The notes under the pieces are model-generated. The model made no database searches and was not told the origin of the DNA. It was given only the letters and a program-made list of their open reading frames with translations. A program made the position numbers and the translations under genes. 64,000 nt of DNA from contig NZ_QICD01000008.1 of NCBI RefSeq assembly GCF_003726035.1, forward strand, positions 1 to 64,000, in the 5' to 3' direction. Source of the DNA: Paraeggerthella hongkongensis. GTDB lineage: Bacteria > Actinomycetota > Coriobacteriia > Coriobacteriales > Eggerthellaceae. Below, in pieces: positions 1 to 9,600 of the stretch (positions are counted from its first letter, which is position 1; each line of letters starts with the position of its first letter).

Positions 1-129
1 GATTGCAGTCGGGCCCTTGAAATCAATATCTTGTGGGTGTGCACTGCTAGGCAGAATCACTGTGCCGATGCTGCGGAATGCCGTACCGATGGTCTGGAAC
101 GATGTACCGATACGGGCGTAATAACCACC
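1..129. other. left edge, possible gene tail only
   Basis: No gene can be supported. One plus-strand frame is open from base 2 to a tandem TAA-TAA beginning at 119 and could be the last ~39 codons of a gene entering from the left, but it matches nothing I recognise. The segment directly abuts the insertion element. Confidence 0.2.
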
Positions 130-135
130 AAGTAC

Positions 136-160
136 AAACCACCCTTCAAAAGGGTGGTTT
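136..160. repeat. right-end hairpin of the insertion element
   Basis: Arms AAACCACCC (136-144) and GGGTGGTTT (152-160) are perfectly complementary around a 7-base loop. It lies just past the tnpA stop, where IS200/IS605 elements carry the subterminal hairpin bound by TnpA. Confidence 0.6.
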
Positions 161-169
161 GCTCAGGGC

Positions 170-745
170 CTATAAGGCCAAGGCGCTGCCCTTCTCTTCG
201 TTCAGGGCGCACCACCTTTGGCTCGTCGCAGCCGCTTGAAGCGGCGCTCGCATTGCCCGACTACCCCCGAAGGGGGTTCTCGAAGGCCGCCCCTTCTTGA
301 AGGGATCCTCGCACTCCTTGACGCTGAGCTTGTCCAGCGCGATGTCGTGGGCTTCCTGCTCCCTGACGTGCTTGGCGATCGCGGCCTCGTTCAGCCCGAC
401 GGTCGTCGCGTAGTAGCCTTCGGAGCAGAAGTGGCGGTTTCCGAACCTGTACTTCAGGTTGGCGTGCAAGGCGCACATCATCAGCGCGCTCTTGCCCTTG
501 AGGTACCCCATGAAGCTCGACACGCTCAGCTTGGGCGGTATGCTGACCAGTATATGGACGTGATCCGGCATCAGATGCCCTTCGATTATCTCAACTCCCT
601 TGTACTTGCAGAGTTGCTGGAATATCTCGCCCAACGAATCCCTGTATTGGTTGTAGATGATTTTGCGCCTATACTTCGGTGTGAACACGATGTGGTACTT
701 GCACATCCACTTCGTGTGCGACAGGCTGTTAGCCTGATTTGCCAT
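170..745 (-). CDS. tnpA: IS200/IS605 TnpA-like transposase, catalytic Tyr replaced by His
   Basis: Y1 HUH transposase that in active relatives cuts and rejoins single-stranded element ends. Residues 10-140 match the family throughout: the CKYHIVFTPKYRR segment, the HUH metal-binding motif H62-V-H64, the PPK and FMGYLKGK segments and the GYYATTVG strand. In the following helix IS200 proteins carry the nucleophilic Tyr (EYIKHQ in IS200); here that position is His126 (KHVREQ), codon CAC at 370-368, so strand cleavage is probably lost. The usual protein ends near residue 150; the 40 further residues run through the right end of the element and look like read-through. It may still bind hairpins, or be a dead copy. 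Family call is firm; inactivity is inferred from the alignment by eye. Confidence 0.85.
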   Translation of the reverse strand: MANQANSLSHTKWMCKYHIVFTPKYRRKIIYNQYRDSLGEIFQQLCKYKGVEIIEGHLMPDHVHILVSIPPKLSVSSFMGYLKGKSALMMCALHANLKYRFGNRHFCSEGYYATTVGLNEAAIAKHVREQEAHDIALDKLSVKECEDPFKKGRPSRTPFGGSRAMRAPLQAAATSQRWCALNEEKGSALAL

Positions 746-839
746 GGTGGCCGCCTTTCTAAGGCCGATGCGTCCTGAACAAATGCATCATAACCCTAGC
801 TGGCGGCCGCCGCCCCGTAAGGGCGAAGCCTTCGACGCG

Positions 840-856
840 CACCCGCATAGCGGGTG
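840..856. repeat. left-end hairpin of the insertion element
   Basis: CACCCGC (840-846) and GCGGGTG (850-856) pair around ATA. A second small hairpin, CGCCC/GGGCG, is at 811-825. Both lie upstream of tnpA where the left-end subterminal hairpin is expected. Confidence 0.45.
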
Positions 857-962
857 GTTTTCTTCCCGCCGCGCTGCGCGCGCCGGGTGGGGTCACGACC
901 CCTGAATTATACTGCCTTTGCCAAGCAAAGGGCAGGGTAGTGCAGTATCCGCAAACCCTCTC

Positions 963-1253
963 CTACTGCTCGAGGTATTTTCTTTCCGCTTCTGCGAATT
1001 TCAAATCGATCTCGCTGAGAATAGATTCCCTACTTTCTGACAATTCTTTAAATGCCATATTCAGTTGTTCGAACATGATTTTCTCTGCTGGATTGGCAAT
1101 CTGCGAGGAATCTTCCATACGGGAAAAGCCTGATTTTAAAACTTCGCCGACAGCCTCATCGAGCTCCTCTGGTGTCAAATCAGTGATAACTTTTTTCTCT
1201 TTGTCCGGCAACTGGAAGTAACCGGTTTTTTCGCTAATGAAAATCAACGCCAT
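963..1253 (-). CDS. small acidic protein at the end of the defense operon
   Basis: 96 residues, unrecognised. It begins with a hydrophobic strand (MALIFISEKTGYF), followed by an acidic helical middle rich in Glu and a C-terminal stretch of alternating charged residues that looks helical or coiled-coil (about residues 55-96). No metal motif, signal peptide or membrane segment. Its ATG lies 20 bases inside the end of the upstream ATPase gene, preceded by AAAGGCGG, so the two are very likely translated together and may act together. It closes the minus-strand island. Function unknown. Confidence 0.6.
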   Translation of the reverse strand: MALIFISEKTGYFQLPDKEKKVITDLTPEELDEAVGEVLKSGFSRMEDSSQIANPAEKIMFEQLNMAFKELSESRESILSEIDLKFAEAERKYLEQ

Positions 1254-3228
1254 AATATGGCCGCCTTTCTACATATGCTTCTTGTCCTGCCTCCATTAGG
1301 TCCAGAAGCGTGCCGGCCCTATCGATGGTTTCTCCTGTGGCTGAGGTTAGTTTCACGGCACCGGCGTCGCCCGAATACATATCGTGGTTCCCATCTTTCG
1401 AGACGGTGGCGAGGATTACGCGATCTGGTTTTACCGAAACACCGAGGACATTGTTGTGGGTGGACAAAAACACGGTGGTGTCATTGGATATTCGCTTTAC
1501 GTGGCTCCTGATTTCCTCGAACAAGAACGGGTTGTCGAACGAAGATTCCGGTTCGTCGATGAGAACCATGTCGAAGGTCTGTGCATCTTCGATTTTCCGC
1601 AAGAACAGATATTCAGCCTTTTGACCGCCTGACACAGAATCGCCGACTTCGTTTAGCAAGGAAACCTCTATATCGAAAAACGCATTAGCAAGCTTACCAG
1701 GGGCGGCATTTGCGATAACCCTTTCAACGAACTCAGCGGGTTCCTTCGCCAGCAAGCCGGCAAGACTTTCCTGAGAGCCTATCGCATGCCTTAGCTTGGT
1801 TGCATCTTTGTGGTTGACGCGCTTTGTGACTCTCTTGAATCTTCCGATTTGCGTTTCTGAAACGAGTTGGGGAAGAGTCATATTCTGCCTGAAAGCAGAT
1901 AATCTGCTAACCACTTCGCTTCTCAAGCATGTTTCCGCGAAGGGGCTAACCGGGCATTGCGGCCTAGATGATTTTGTTGCCAAAGCTGATTTGATTTTTG
2001 TGATTATCTCGTTCGTTTTGGCTCTCCGGACTTTCAAGAGCTCGGCGCTCTTGAAAGTGCTAATAGCTAGATCCAGCAGAGTTCTCAGCCGTTCATGCCC
2101 AATAAGTCTTTCAATCTGTTCGGACAGCACGTTTTTGTCCATCAGCGTAATGACGGACCTTACTAGTATTTCCTCATCGGCCGATGAAACGACGGCGAGC
2201 TTCGAAGCGCTGTACATGGCGCATCTCGAGAAGGTGTCTTCGCGAGAGACGGTTTCCGCATACTCCTTAAGCTTCTTCAGGTAGTCCTTCGTTGACTTCA
2301 GAGTGCATTCGCGAGAAGGAAGCGTTTCGACGAATTGACATAGCTCAACGAGCTCTCTGCGATAAGCGCTTTCGAATCTAGATGCTTCATCTTTCAGCAG
2401 TTGAGAAAACTCGGTCTCCTCCGCATCCTTCACGATTTCGAATTGCTTGATATACAGTACGTCATCCGGCGCCTGCGAATGATATATCTGGTTAAGCAGA
2501 TAGGTTTTTCCTGAAGAACGCGCCCCCAGCACGACGTTCAATTTTGACGACGCGCAAAGGTTTGGAGCGATCTCAAGCAAGCCGTCCTGCCCAGATAGCT
2601 GAAACTTCGCCTTATCCAGAAAGGCAAGCTTCAATGCATCGAAGCCGCAATCCTCAATGGAGGTGCATGTGTATTTTCCGATGATGCTTTCGGAAGCCTC
2701 GGATGCTCGGTAGTCGCTAAATATGACTACGGGCCTCCCCTGCGACTCGAAAGCTCTTTGCCATTTTTTCTGACTCGTAACTTCAAGGGCCGAAACCACA
2801 TTGCCAAGCTTCCGAAGCGTCTCTTCAGGAATATACGGCTTCTTCTTATAGTGGGGAATCACGAGGAATGTTCCGTCGCAGAATAGCTCAACAAACTGTT
2901 CAAGCCCGATTCCTTCGTCTCCCTGGCTAATGCTGGAAAGCTGTTCGCACTTTTCGTTTAGTGCCTCAACGTGTTCCGGGCTTCCGATTACCAATGCGTG
3001 GAATTTTTCGACGCTTACTTCAACACCAGGAAGAACTATGGTTCCTGAAAGGCCTTCGCAGATTTCCCCATAATTTGCTTTGTCAAAAATATTGTGATTG
3101 GTAATGGCAATTGCATCAAGGCTGTTTGCGGATACATGCCCAGCTAATGCTTCAATCGAGAAGTCGAAAGCTTCCTCGATTTCGGTAGATATCGTATGGA
3201 TATGCAAGTCGATTCTTTTCAAATGCAT
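1234..3228 (-). CDS. PHP-domain/ABC-type ATPase fusion (TrlF-like), putative defense protein
   Basis: 664 residues. The N-terminus is a PHP-type metal hydrolase domain: D-L-H-I-H-T with H9 and H11, and the second motif TNHN near 43-46. From about 228 there is an SMC/ABC-like ATPase: Walker A GARSSGKT (235-242), a helical insert, then an ABC signature SGGQ, Walker B LIDEPESSFDN and an STHN switch histidine near the C-terminus. This architecture matches proteins called TrlF-family AAA-like ATPases and is seen in defense islands, where the ATPase is thought to gate the hydrolase. It starts 11 bases after mcrC and overlaps the next small gene. Nucleic acid or nucleotide substrate is not known from sequence. 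Confidence 0.8.
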   Translation of the reverse strand: MHLKRIDLHIHTISTEIEEAFDFSIEALAGHVSANSLDAIAITNHNIFDKANYGEICEGLSGTIVLPGVEVSVEKFHALVIGSPEHVEALNEKCEQLSSISQGDEGIGLEQFVELFCDGTFLVIPHYKKKPYIPEETLRKLGNVVSALEVTSQKKWQRAFESQGRPVVIFSDYRASEASESIIGKYTCTSIEDCGFDALKLAFLDKAKFQLSGQDGLLEIAPNLCASSKLNVVLGARSSGKTYLLNQIYHSQAPDDVLYIKQFEIVKDAEETEFSQLLKDEASRFESAYRRELVELCQFVETLPSRECTLKSTKDYLKKLKEYAETVSREDTFSRCAMYSASKLAVVSSADEEILVRSVITLMDKNVLSEQIERLIGHERLRTLLDLAISTFKSAELLKVRRAKTNEIITKIKSALATKSSRPQCPVSPFAETCLRSEVVSRLSAFRQNMTLPQLVSETQIGRFKRVTKRVNHKDATKLRHAIGSQESLAGLLAKEPAEFVERVIANAAPGKLANAFFDIEVSLLNEVGDSVSGGQKAEYLFLRKIEDAQTFDMVLIDEPESSFDNPFLFEEIRSHVKRISNDTTVFLSTHNNVLGVSVKPDRVILATVSKDGNHDMYSGDAGAVKLTSATGETIDRAGTLLDLMEAGQEAYVERRPYYGVDFH

Positions 3229-3239
3229 TAGTCCTTCTG

Positions 3240-4292
3240 TTAGTTATTGGCAACCAAAAGAGCAATGTCGTCTAGCTGCTGTGCGATTTCCCTGAAATCA
3301 ACTCCAAGATCAAGGGTGAAGCAATGAAAACCGTGGCCGGTTTCGTTCCAACTCTCGTGTACGGCAGCCTCACTCTCAGTCAGGGCGTACAAGAGCATGC
3401 CCTCGACCTCCTTTTCTGGGAAGTCGTATGCCTCATGCATGACGTAGCCATAGATCTGGTTGCGATGCGCCGGGGATAGGATCTCGTGACCCATATTGCT
3501 TTGCATAATTTGCCCGTAGCATTTGCAGTCAATGATGAGCGTTTTGCTTTCGTACTCAAGGGTAACATCTGTGTAGAGAGCCGGAAGGAAAGACGGCGCA
3601 TCTTCGCTGCCGCTAGAGACCCGCTTTGAGCTGACGGCCAGCCGTGGATGTTCCGCTTTGAAGTATGCAAGTACGAAGTTCTCGTATAAGGCATGCAGCT
3701 TCTGACCGTCCACATAGCGCGCAAGCTTCGTGTCGCCTTCTTTGTCGCTAAGCAGCCAACCTTCCACAACCATATGGCAGACGTTCATCAGGAGCTGATA
3801 GCTGCGATTGTTTCGATGGAATCTCAGCCGAGACCACTGAATCTGCTGTGGCTCGAGTGGCGAAATGTCAGAAAGATAATGCAAGCAACGCTTGAGGTCG
3901 GCTTTTCCAGATGGGTCTACCGTCGAAGAACCCAAGAGAAGCGAGGCGCAACACTTCAGGATGCGATTCATGTAAGTATCTTCGGAATACTCGTCGTACA
4001 CGCACTTGATTTCGCGATGTTGCGCAATCCTGTTCTTGGCAGTTCCTGAAATATCGATATGCCCGCGAACACCAAGCAGGTCTTCTTCGACTTCAAGATA
4101 GCCGCGGTCGAACCCCCTCTTTCTTTGGATGCCGATGCCGAGCGCAAGAATGGCTGCCAAGAGATCTTCAAGACGACCGAAGCCCTCCTTGGCTAGTTCG
4201 GCATACTCTTGCAAACTGAGCGCCTTAAAGGCATATGCCATCATGTAGTAGATGTTCCTGATGACTACGTTGTCTTCGGCCGTTACAGCCAT
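3240..4292 (-). CDS. mcrC: McrC-like nuclease subunit of McrBC
   Basis: 350 residues. McrC supplies the endonuclease and stimulates the GTPase of McrB. The C-terminal third carries a PD-(D/E)xK core: D242 in LYTDVTLEY and D255-C-K257 in LIIDCKCYG, separated by 13 residues. The N-terminal half (IRNIYYMMAYAF, then the LGVRGHIDISGT segment) is typical of the McrC family. Its ATG shares one base with the mcrB stop (TAATG), so the pair is translationally coupled, as expected for subunits of one complex. Confidence 0.9.
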   Translation of the reverse strand: MAVTAEDNVVIRNIYYMMAYAFKALSLQEYAELAKEGFGRLEDLLAAILALGIGIQRKRGFDRGYLEVEEDLLGVRGHIDISGTAKNRIAQHREIKCVYDEYSEDTYMNRILKCCASLLLGSSTVDPSGKADLKRCLHYLSDISPLEPQQIQWSRLRFHRNNRSYQLLMNVCHMVVEGWLLSDKEGDTKLARYVDGQKLHALYENFVLAYFKAEHPRLAVSSKRVSSGSEDAPSFLPALYTDVTLEYESKTLIIDCKCYGQIMQSNMGHEILSPAHRNQIYGYVMHEAYDFPEKEVEGMLLYALTESEAAVHESWNETGHGFHCFTLDLGVDFREIAQQLDDIALLVANN

Positions 4293-6649
4293 TACTGCAG
4301 ACTCCTCAACCTTGCAATCTCGGTGTCGGCCGTCTTGCGGTCATCGAACCAGTACTCCCTAATCAAAGGGACAAGCTCGTATTTAACAATGGAATCCACG
4401 CAGCCGGGCTCGACCTCCTTCTTCTTGCAGAAATAACTGTGCCCGATGCGGAAGCCATCGCCCAAAGCTGGGTCATCTGCAATCTTCTTATTGAGTTTAC
4501 GAACTGCATCGATAAGCGCAAGCATACGCTGGTCCTCGCACCCTTCAACGCGTTTCATGAATGCTTGGTTGTTGAGTGCAGGCTGCATCTCGAAGAAAGC
4601 GAATCGCCTTCGAAGTGCATAGTCAATCAGCGCCAGGCCGCGGTCGGCGGTGTTCATCATGCCGATAATGGTCACGTTTTCGGGAACGCAGAAGCGTCTT
4701 CCGTCGATGCCGAGCTTTAATGGTTCTCCGCGATGGCTGTCCTCTAGGAGCATAAGCAGTTCGCCGAACACCTTGGAAACATTGGCACGGTTGATCTCGT
4801 CAATAATGAAGAAGTACTCGACCCTATCTTTGTCGGCAGCGGCCTTGTTGCAAAACTTCACGAAAGGGCCCTCTTCGATGAAGAATCCTCCCTCCGCGTT
4901 GGGCTTGAATCCTATGACGAACTCATCATAAGAAGTACTCTGATGGAATTGGATTTTTTCAATGCGGGATTTGTCTTTGCATCCCATAATTGCCCAGGCA
5001 AGGCGTTCTGCGGCGAAAGTCTTGCCGGTTCCGGGGGCGCCTTGGAGAATCACATTCTTCTTCTGTGTTACGAGCCCCTTGAGGTCTTCGTAATCAGATT
5101 TTTCCATGTACACGTCAGCCAAGAAGTCCTCGTCGGAATACGACTCGATTGCAGCTGTTGTCGGAGCGTCCTCCTCATCCTCGTATGCAAGTTCGAGAAT
5201 AGCTGCGACCTCGGCTTCGCTTAGCCTGAAGAAGCTGCCGTTAGGGTTCTTTAGGAACTCCATGTTCGTGAGCTCAGCGCAATTCTTGATTGTTTCGAAG
5301 GGAATTGGGGTAGTGAGATCTCGGACCTTCTTGAAGTACATACGCTCGCTATCGTGCTCTTGAGATATCTCGCAGATGGAAACGACAGCCTTCACTGGGG
5401 TCGCTTCGTAGCCAATGACGAGGTCTCCCGGTTTGGCCCCGATAAAGTTCTTGTGGATACGGCGAGGATTGCCTTTTTCGTTGTAGAGGGTGTAGCTTTG
5501 CTCTTCCCCAATGGCGATGTCCGCGAAGCTCCAAATCTTCGGGCTGGCGGTGAGCCACCATCCATTAGAGACCGAAGGTAGCTCGCCAGGCTCGGACTGT
5601 CGAGCTGATGCATTGTCTGAGCTGGGCAACAGACGGGTGTTGCCCTCAAGCGCCAGCTTGAGCTCCGGACGAATCTTCCATATGAAGGTACCTGCTTGAT
5701 CTTTGTCAGCTGCTTTTCCGAGAAACGGGATGCTCCAATACTGGTTGTCGCCCCACTGGTTAATGCGAGGCTCGATGTCGAGTTTAAGCGCAATTCTTTC
5801 ACCGAGGGAAGAGCCGACAGCGTTGTAGTGGTTAGGCGTATCGCCGAAGGCTTCAGACAGCTCCTTGCATGTAGAGCTGCCTCCCAACTCAAGCATCTTC
5901 GAAAGCATATCCATTGAAACCGGCGTGAAGATATCATCGTCTTCAACCAGCTCAAACCAGAGGGCCTGATCGATACCGGGATCGAAAACACCCGGGAGTG
6001 GACCCCATCCATCGTAATCGTAAGCTGCTGTGGAAATCGCTTCGAAAGAAAGGTCGGTTTTATCGCGAACTTCTTTGAGGATTCCCAGGTATTCAGATCC
6101 TTTACTATTTTTGTCGACCTTAACGAAGTAGGCATCAGCGAGATATCTTGCTGTGTTTGAATCGAGCGGGAGAAAGCTTTCCGGGAAACACCAGAATAGC
6201 GCCATTGTCAATTTGGCGAGGCCGATATTCTTTTGACCGAGGACGATGTCGAAGAGCCGCGCGAACTCTGGTTCGCTTTCTCCTCCAATAGCAAAACGGC
6301 ATGCGCACTCAAAGAAGTCCCACTTCTCGTCGATATGAGAGTCCTGACCGTCCATGAAGCGCCACTGCTGATTGTTGACCACAGGGATACCGCAATAGTC
6401 TCGGGGGCGCTGTTCTTTTAAACCGAACTCTGACAGAACATCGGCGATGATGGAACTCCTAGTCTCATCTTTTTGATGGCGGTTGAAAAGGGCCATGAAG
6501 GTCAACGGATCCATCCTGCTAACGCCTTGCATGTTTGCATGGCGATTGCAGATATTAAGCAGGTACCCTTCCTGGTTTCGTTTTTCTGAAAGCTTTGAGG
6601 CAATTGCCTTGTAACTTGGAATCCATGAGTACTGTGTCATCTCGGTCAT
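4292..6649 (-). CDS. mcrB: McrB-like AAA+ GTPase with an EVE-like modified-base reader
   Basis: Motor and recognition subunit of a modification-dependent restriction system. A helical N-terminal region of ~240 residues leads to a winged-helix-like segment, then an EVE/PUA-like domain at roughly 365-465 (WWLTASPKIWSF, later GDLVIGYEATPVKAVVSIC), a fold that flips and reads modified bases. The AAA+ module follows: Walker A GAPGTGKT near 540, Walker B FFIIDEINRAN, and MNTADRGLALIDYALRRRF, the McrB-type sensor/arginine-finger region. The open frame extends to a TTG at 6661 directly behind the hsdR stop; I prefer the ATG at 6649, 12 bases after GGAG. Reader specificity cannot be told. Confidence 0.88.
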   Translation of the reverse strand: MTEMTQYSWIPSYKAIASKLSEKRNQEGYLLNICNRHANMQGVSRMDPLTFMALFNRHQKDETRSSIIADVLSEFGLKEQRPRDYCGIPVVNNQQWRFMDGQDSHIDEKWDFFECACRFAIGGESEPEFARLFDIVLGQKNIGLAKLTMALFWCFPESFLPLDSNTARYLADAYFVKVDKNSKGSEYLGILKEVRDKTDLSFEAISTAAYDYDGWGPLPGVFDPGIDQALWFELVEDDDIFTPVSMDMLSKMLELGGSSTCKELSEAFGDTPNHYNAVGSSLGERIALKLDIEPRINQWGDNQYWSIPFLGKAADKDQAGTFIWKIRPELKLALEGNTRLLPSSDNASARQSEPGELPSVSNGWWLTASPKIWSFADIAIGEEQSYTLYNEKGNPRRIHKNFIGAKPGDLVIGYEATPVKAVVSICEISQEHDSERMYFKKVRDLTTPIPFETIKNCAELTNMEFLKNPNGSFFRLSEAEVAAILELAYEDEEDAPTTAAIESYSDEDFLADVYMEKSDYEDLKGLVTQKKNVILQGAPGTGKTFAAERLAWAIMGCKDKSRIEKIQFHQSTSYDEFVIGFKPNAEGGFFIEEGPFVKFCNKAAADKDRVEYFFIIDEINRANVSKVFGELLMLLEDSHRGEPLKLGIDGRRFCVPENVTIIGMMNTADRGLALIDYALRRRFAFFEMQPALNNQAFMKRVEGCEDQRMLALIDAVRKLNKKIADDPALGDGFRIGHSYFCKKKEVEPGCVDSIVKYELVPLIREYWFDDRKTADTEIARLRSLQ

Positions 6650-6664
6650 GCCTGTTTCCAACTC

Positions 6665-9600
6665 CTACTTTTCATCCGTATTAGCCCTGTGGTAGACGTA
6701 GGGCAACAGACTCTCGTTCAGGAAGCCCATATAGGCTCCCTCGTTCTTGCTGAATGCTTCGGCCATCTCGTTGCTCTCGGCTAGGATAGCGCCCAACGCC
6801 CCCATCATCGCCTGGCCGAACACGGCGGCGACATCGCTCATTGGATTGCTTCGGCATTGGGCGACGAACTTGCCATCCTCAAGTATCTTGTCGGTGCAAG
6901 CTTTGAAAATCTTGTCGGCCTCTTCCCAGTCGGTACCGAACAGCTCGTTCATGCGACGCACGAGTTCGGAGAGCAGATCTTTCTCCTCGTCACGCTTCAC
7001 CCCGGCGTTTGCTGCGCCGTTGTGGAGCTTTTCGCTCTCGAGGCTGATGGACCGTGTACCCTTGTCTTCGATGCGCAGGTACTCCAGCTCCACTTTTCCG
7101 TGAAGGTCCTCGATTGGGTCCTTGTCGCTGAAGAGCTTCTTGATGAGCAGGCCGGCATAGCAGAAGAAACGATGTAAATCTTCGTCGCCCAGCTGGACCA
7201 TTTGGCCTATGAAACTGTAATTACGCAGGAACTTGCGAAGCAGGCTCTTGAACAGCTTCCTGGGACCGTCCTCGAGGTCCTTCCACTTGTCGACGGCGGG
7301 AGCAAGCTTGCCCTCGATCTTGCGAAGCGTGGCATCCGGGTCACCCGTGGCGTACCACTCGTCACTCACGGCCTCGACCTCCGCCTCATCGTAGATGCGG
7401 AAGCCGTCGAGCCTCGCCTTGATGTCGTAGACGACATTGGGGTCGGTCACGGCATCGAGTTCGGTCACCTCGTAGTAAGCGGCAAAGCTAGCACGGATGG
7501 TCTCCCAGTCGTTCACGAAGTCCACCACGCGAGTGAACTTGCCCGGATAACACCTGTTCAGGCGAGAAAGCGCCTGTACGGCGGCAACGCCAGTGAGCAT
7601 CTTGTCCACGTACATAGCGCAAAGTTTCGGTTGGTCGAAGCCGGTCTGGAACTTGTTCGCGCACACGATGATTCGTCGCTCGTCGCGCTCGAACTCGGAC
7701 GCAGTCTGCGTCTCGGGAACGCCGTTGAGGCTCGATTCGGTAAGCTCATTGCCGTCCACCTCCAGCTTGCCGCTGAATGCGATCATCGGCTTGAGATCGT
7801 AGCCGTGGGACTCGGAGTATTCCTTGATCGCAGCGTAGAGACGGTAGGCTGCCGGCCTGGAATAGGTCACGACCATCGCCTTTGCGATACCGTCGAGGCC
7901 GGCGGCGACATCGTGCGCGAAGTGCTCGACGATGATGCCAGCCTTCGTTGCCACGGTCTTCGGGTCGTTCTGGGCTATGGAAAGCATGGCGGGATTGGCC
8001 TTGGAGCCCTTGTAGCGTGGGTCGTTCTCAATGACCTTGGCGAGCTTGTAGTATTGCTGGTAGCAGGTGTAGCTGTCCAGCACATCGAGAATAAAGCCCT
8101 CCTGGATTGCCTGCTTCATGGAGTACAGGTGGAACGCTCTGGGTACGAGCCTCCCGTCTTTGTCCGTCTCGCACGCCTCGTCGCGAGTGCCGAAGACTTC
8201 AAGGGTCGCCTGCTTGGGCGTGGCGGTAAACGCAAAGAAGCTCACGTTCTCCAAACGCCCTTGAGCTTGCAGCTCCTCGGCCAACCTGTCGCGATCGGCC
8301 TCATCTTGCTCCTGGTCGAGGTCGAGTTCGGCTAGCGCCATCTTCATCTTGGCATGGCTCTTGCCGGTCTGGGAGGAGTGCGCCTCGTCGATGATGACGG
8401 CGTATTTTCGGCCCGTGGATTTAACCTCGGCGCAGATGTACGGGAACTTTTGGATGGTGGAGGTTACGATCTTCGCTCCTGAGTTGAGCGCATCACGCAG
8501 ACCGGCGGAACCGTCCTCCTCGCGAATGCGAACCACGACGCCGCGCTTGTGGTCCACGGCCTCAATATTGTCTGAGAGCTGGGTGTCCAAATTCCTTCTG
8601 TCGGTGAGAATAACCACCGTGTCGAATACGGCATCTCCGTTGTCGTTGTGCAAGGTGGAGAGCCTGTGGGCAAGCCATGAGATGGTGTTGGATTTGCCAG
8701 ATCCGGCAGAATGCTGTACCAAGTAATTTTTTCCTGCACCATTTGCACGCACATCCGCAACAAGCGTGCGTACGGCATCCATCTGGTGGTAGCGTGGAAA
8801 AATGACCTTCTTCATGGCTTTGGAGTCCGCATCGTACTCCACGCGCACGTAGCGGCGAATGATGTCCATGAGGCTGGAGGGAGCCAGCACCTCACGATAG
8901 AGGTATTCGGTACGACAGCCGTTCGGATTGGCGGGGTTTCCCGCACCAGCCTTACCGTTACCTTTGTCAAAGGGCAGGAACTGGGTCTTGCCATTCTTGA
9001 GCCAGGTGGTCATCTGCACGGTCTCGGAGTCCAGCGCGAAGTGAACGATCGAACGTCGGTTGGGCTTGAAAAGGAGCTCTTTGCTAGAACGATCTTTCTT
9101 GTACTGCGTCACCGCGTGTTCGGTGTTCTGACCTGTAAGGTTGTTCTTGAGCTCCATGGTGACTACAGGGATGCCGTTCAGGAACAGCGCCACGTCTACC
9201 GAGTCGTTCTCATTGGTTCCGGGCGTGGTGCCGTAGCGGAGCTGGCGGACGACCTCGAATCGGTTTGCTCTCCATTTTTTTGCAAGCTCGGGATTCTTGT
9301 CAGTCGCTGGCTCGAAGTAGCACAGCTGGAAAGATGCGTTGGGAATCATTTTGAAACCGTTGCGCAGCGCGTTTACCAGGCCGTCGCGATTCTCGTGAGG
9401 CTCCATAGCATCGCAGGCGCGTTTTAAAAACTCTCGTTCCGTATTCGATCCATACAAGTTTTCAATCTTGGCCCACTCTTTAGGTTGGGTCTCCTTTACG
9501 AAACCAATTAAAGATTCTGCCTTAAGCGCAATTTTTCTATCGTAATCAGCCTGGGCCGCAGCAAAAGATGCTCCCAACACACGTTCCTTGCGCCAAGTAC

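Larger units (their letters stand above)
130..900 (-). mobile_element. IS200/IS605-type insertion element (approximate ends)
   Basis: A single tnpA-type gene is flanked by short imperfect hairpins instead of terminal inverted repeats, which is the layout of the IS200/IS605 family (single-strand transposition by a HUH/Y1 enzyme). The right-end hairpin is at 136-160. On the other side hairpins lie at 811-825 and 840-856. No tnpB is present, so it resembles the IS200 group. Exact ends are not determined because this family makes no target duplication. Confidence 0.7.
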
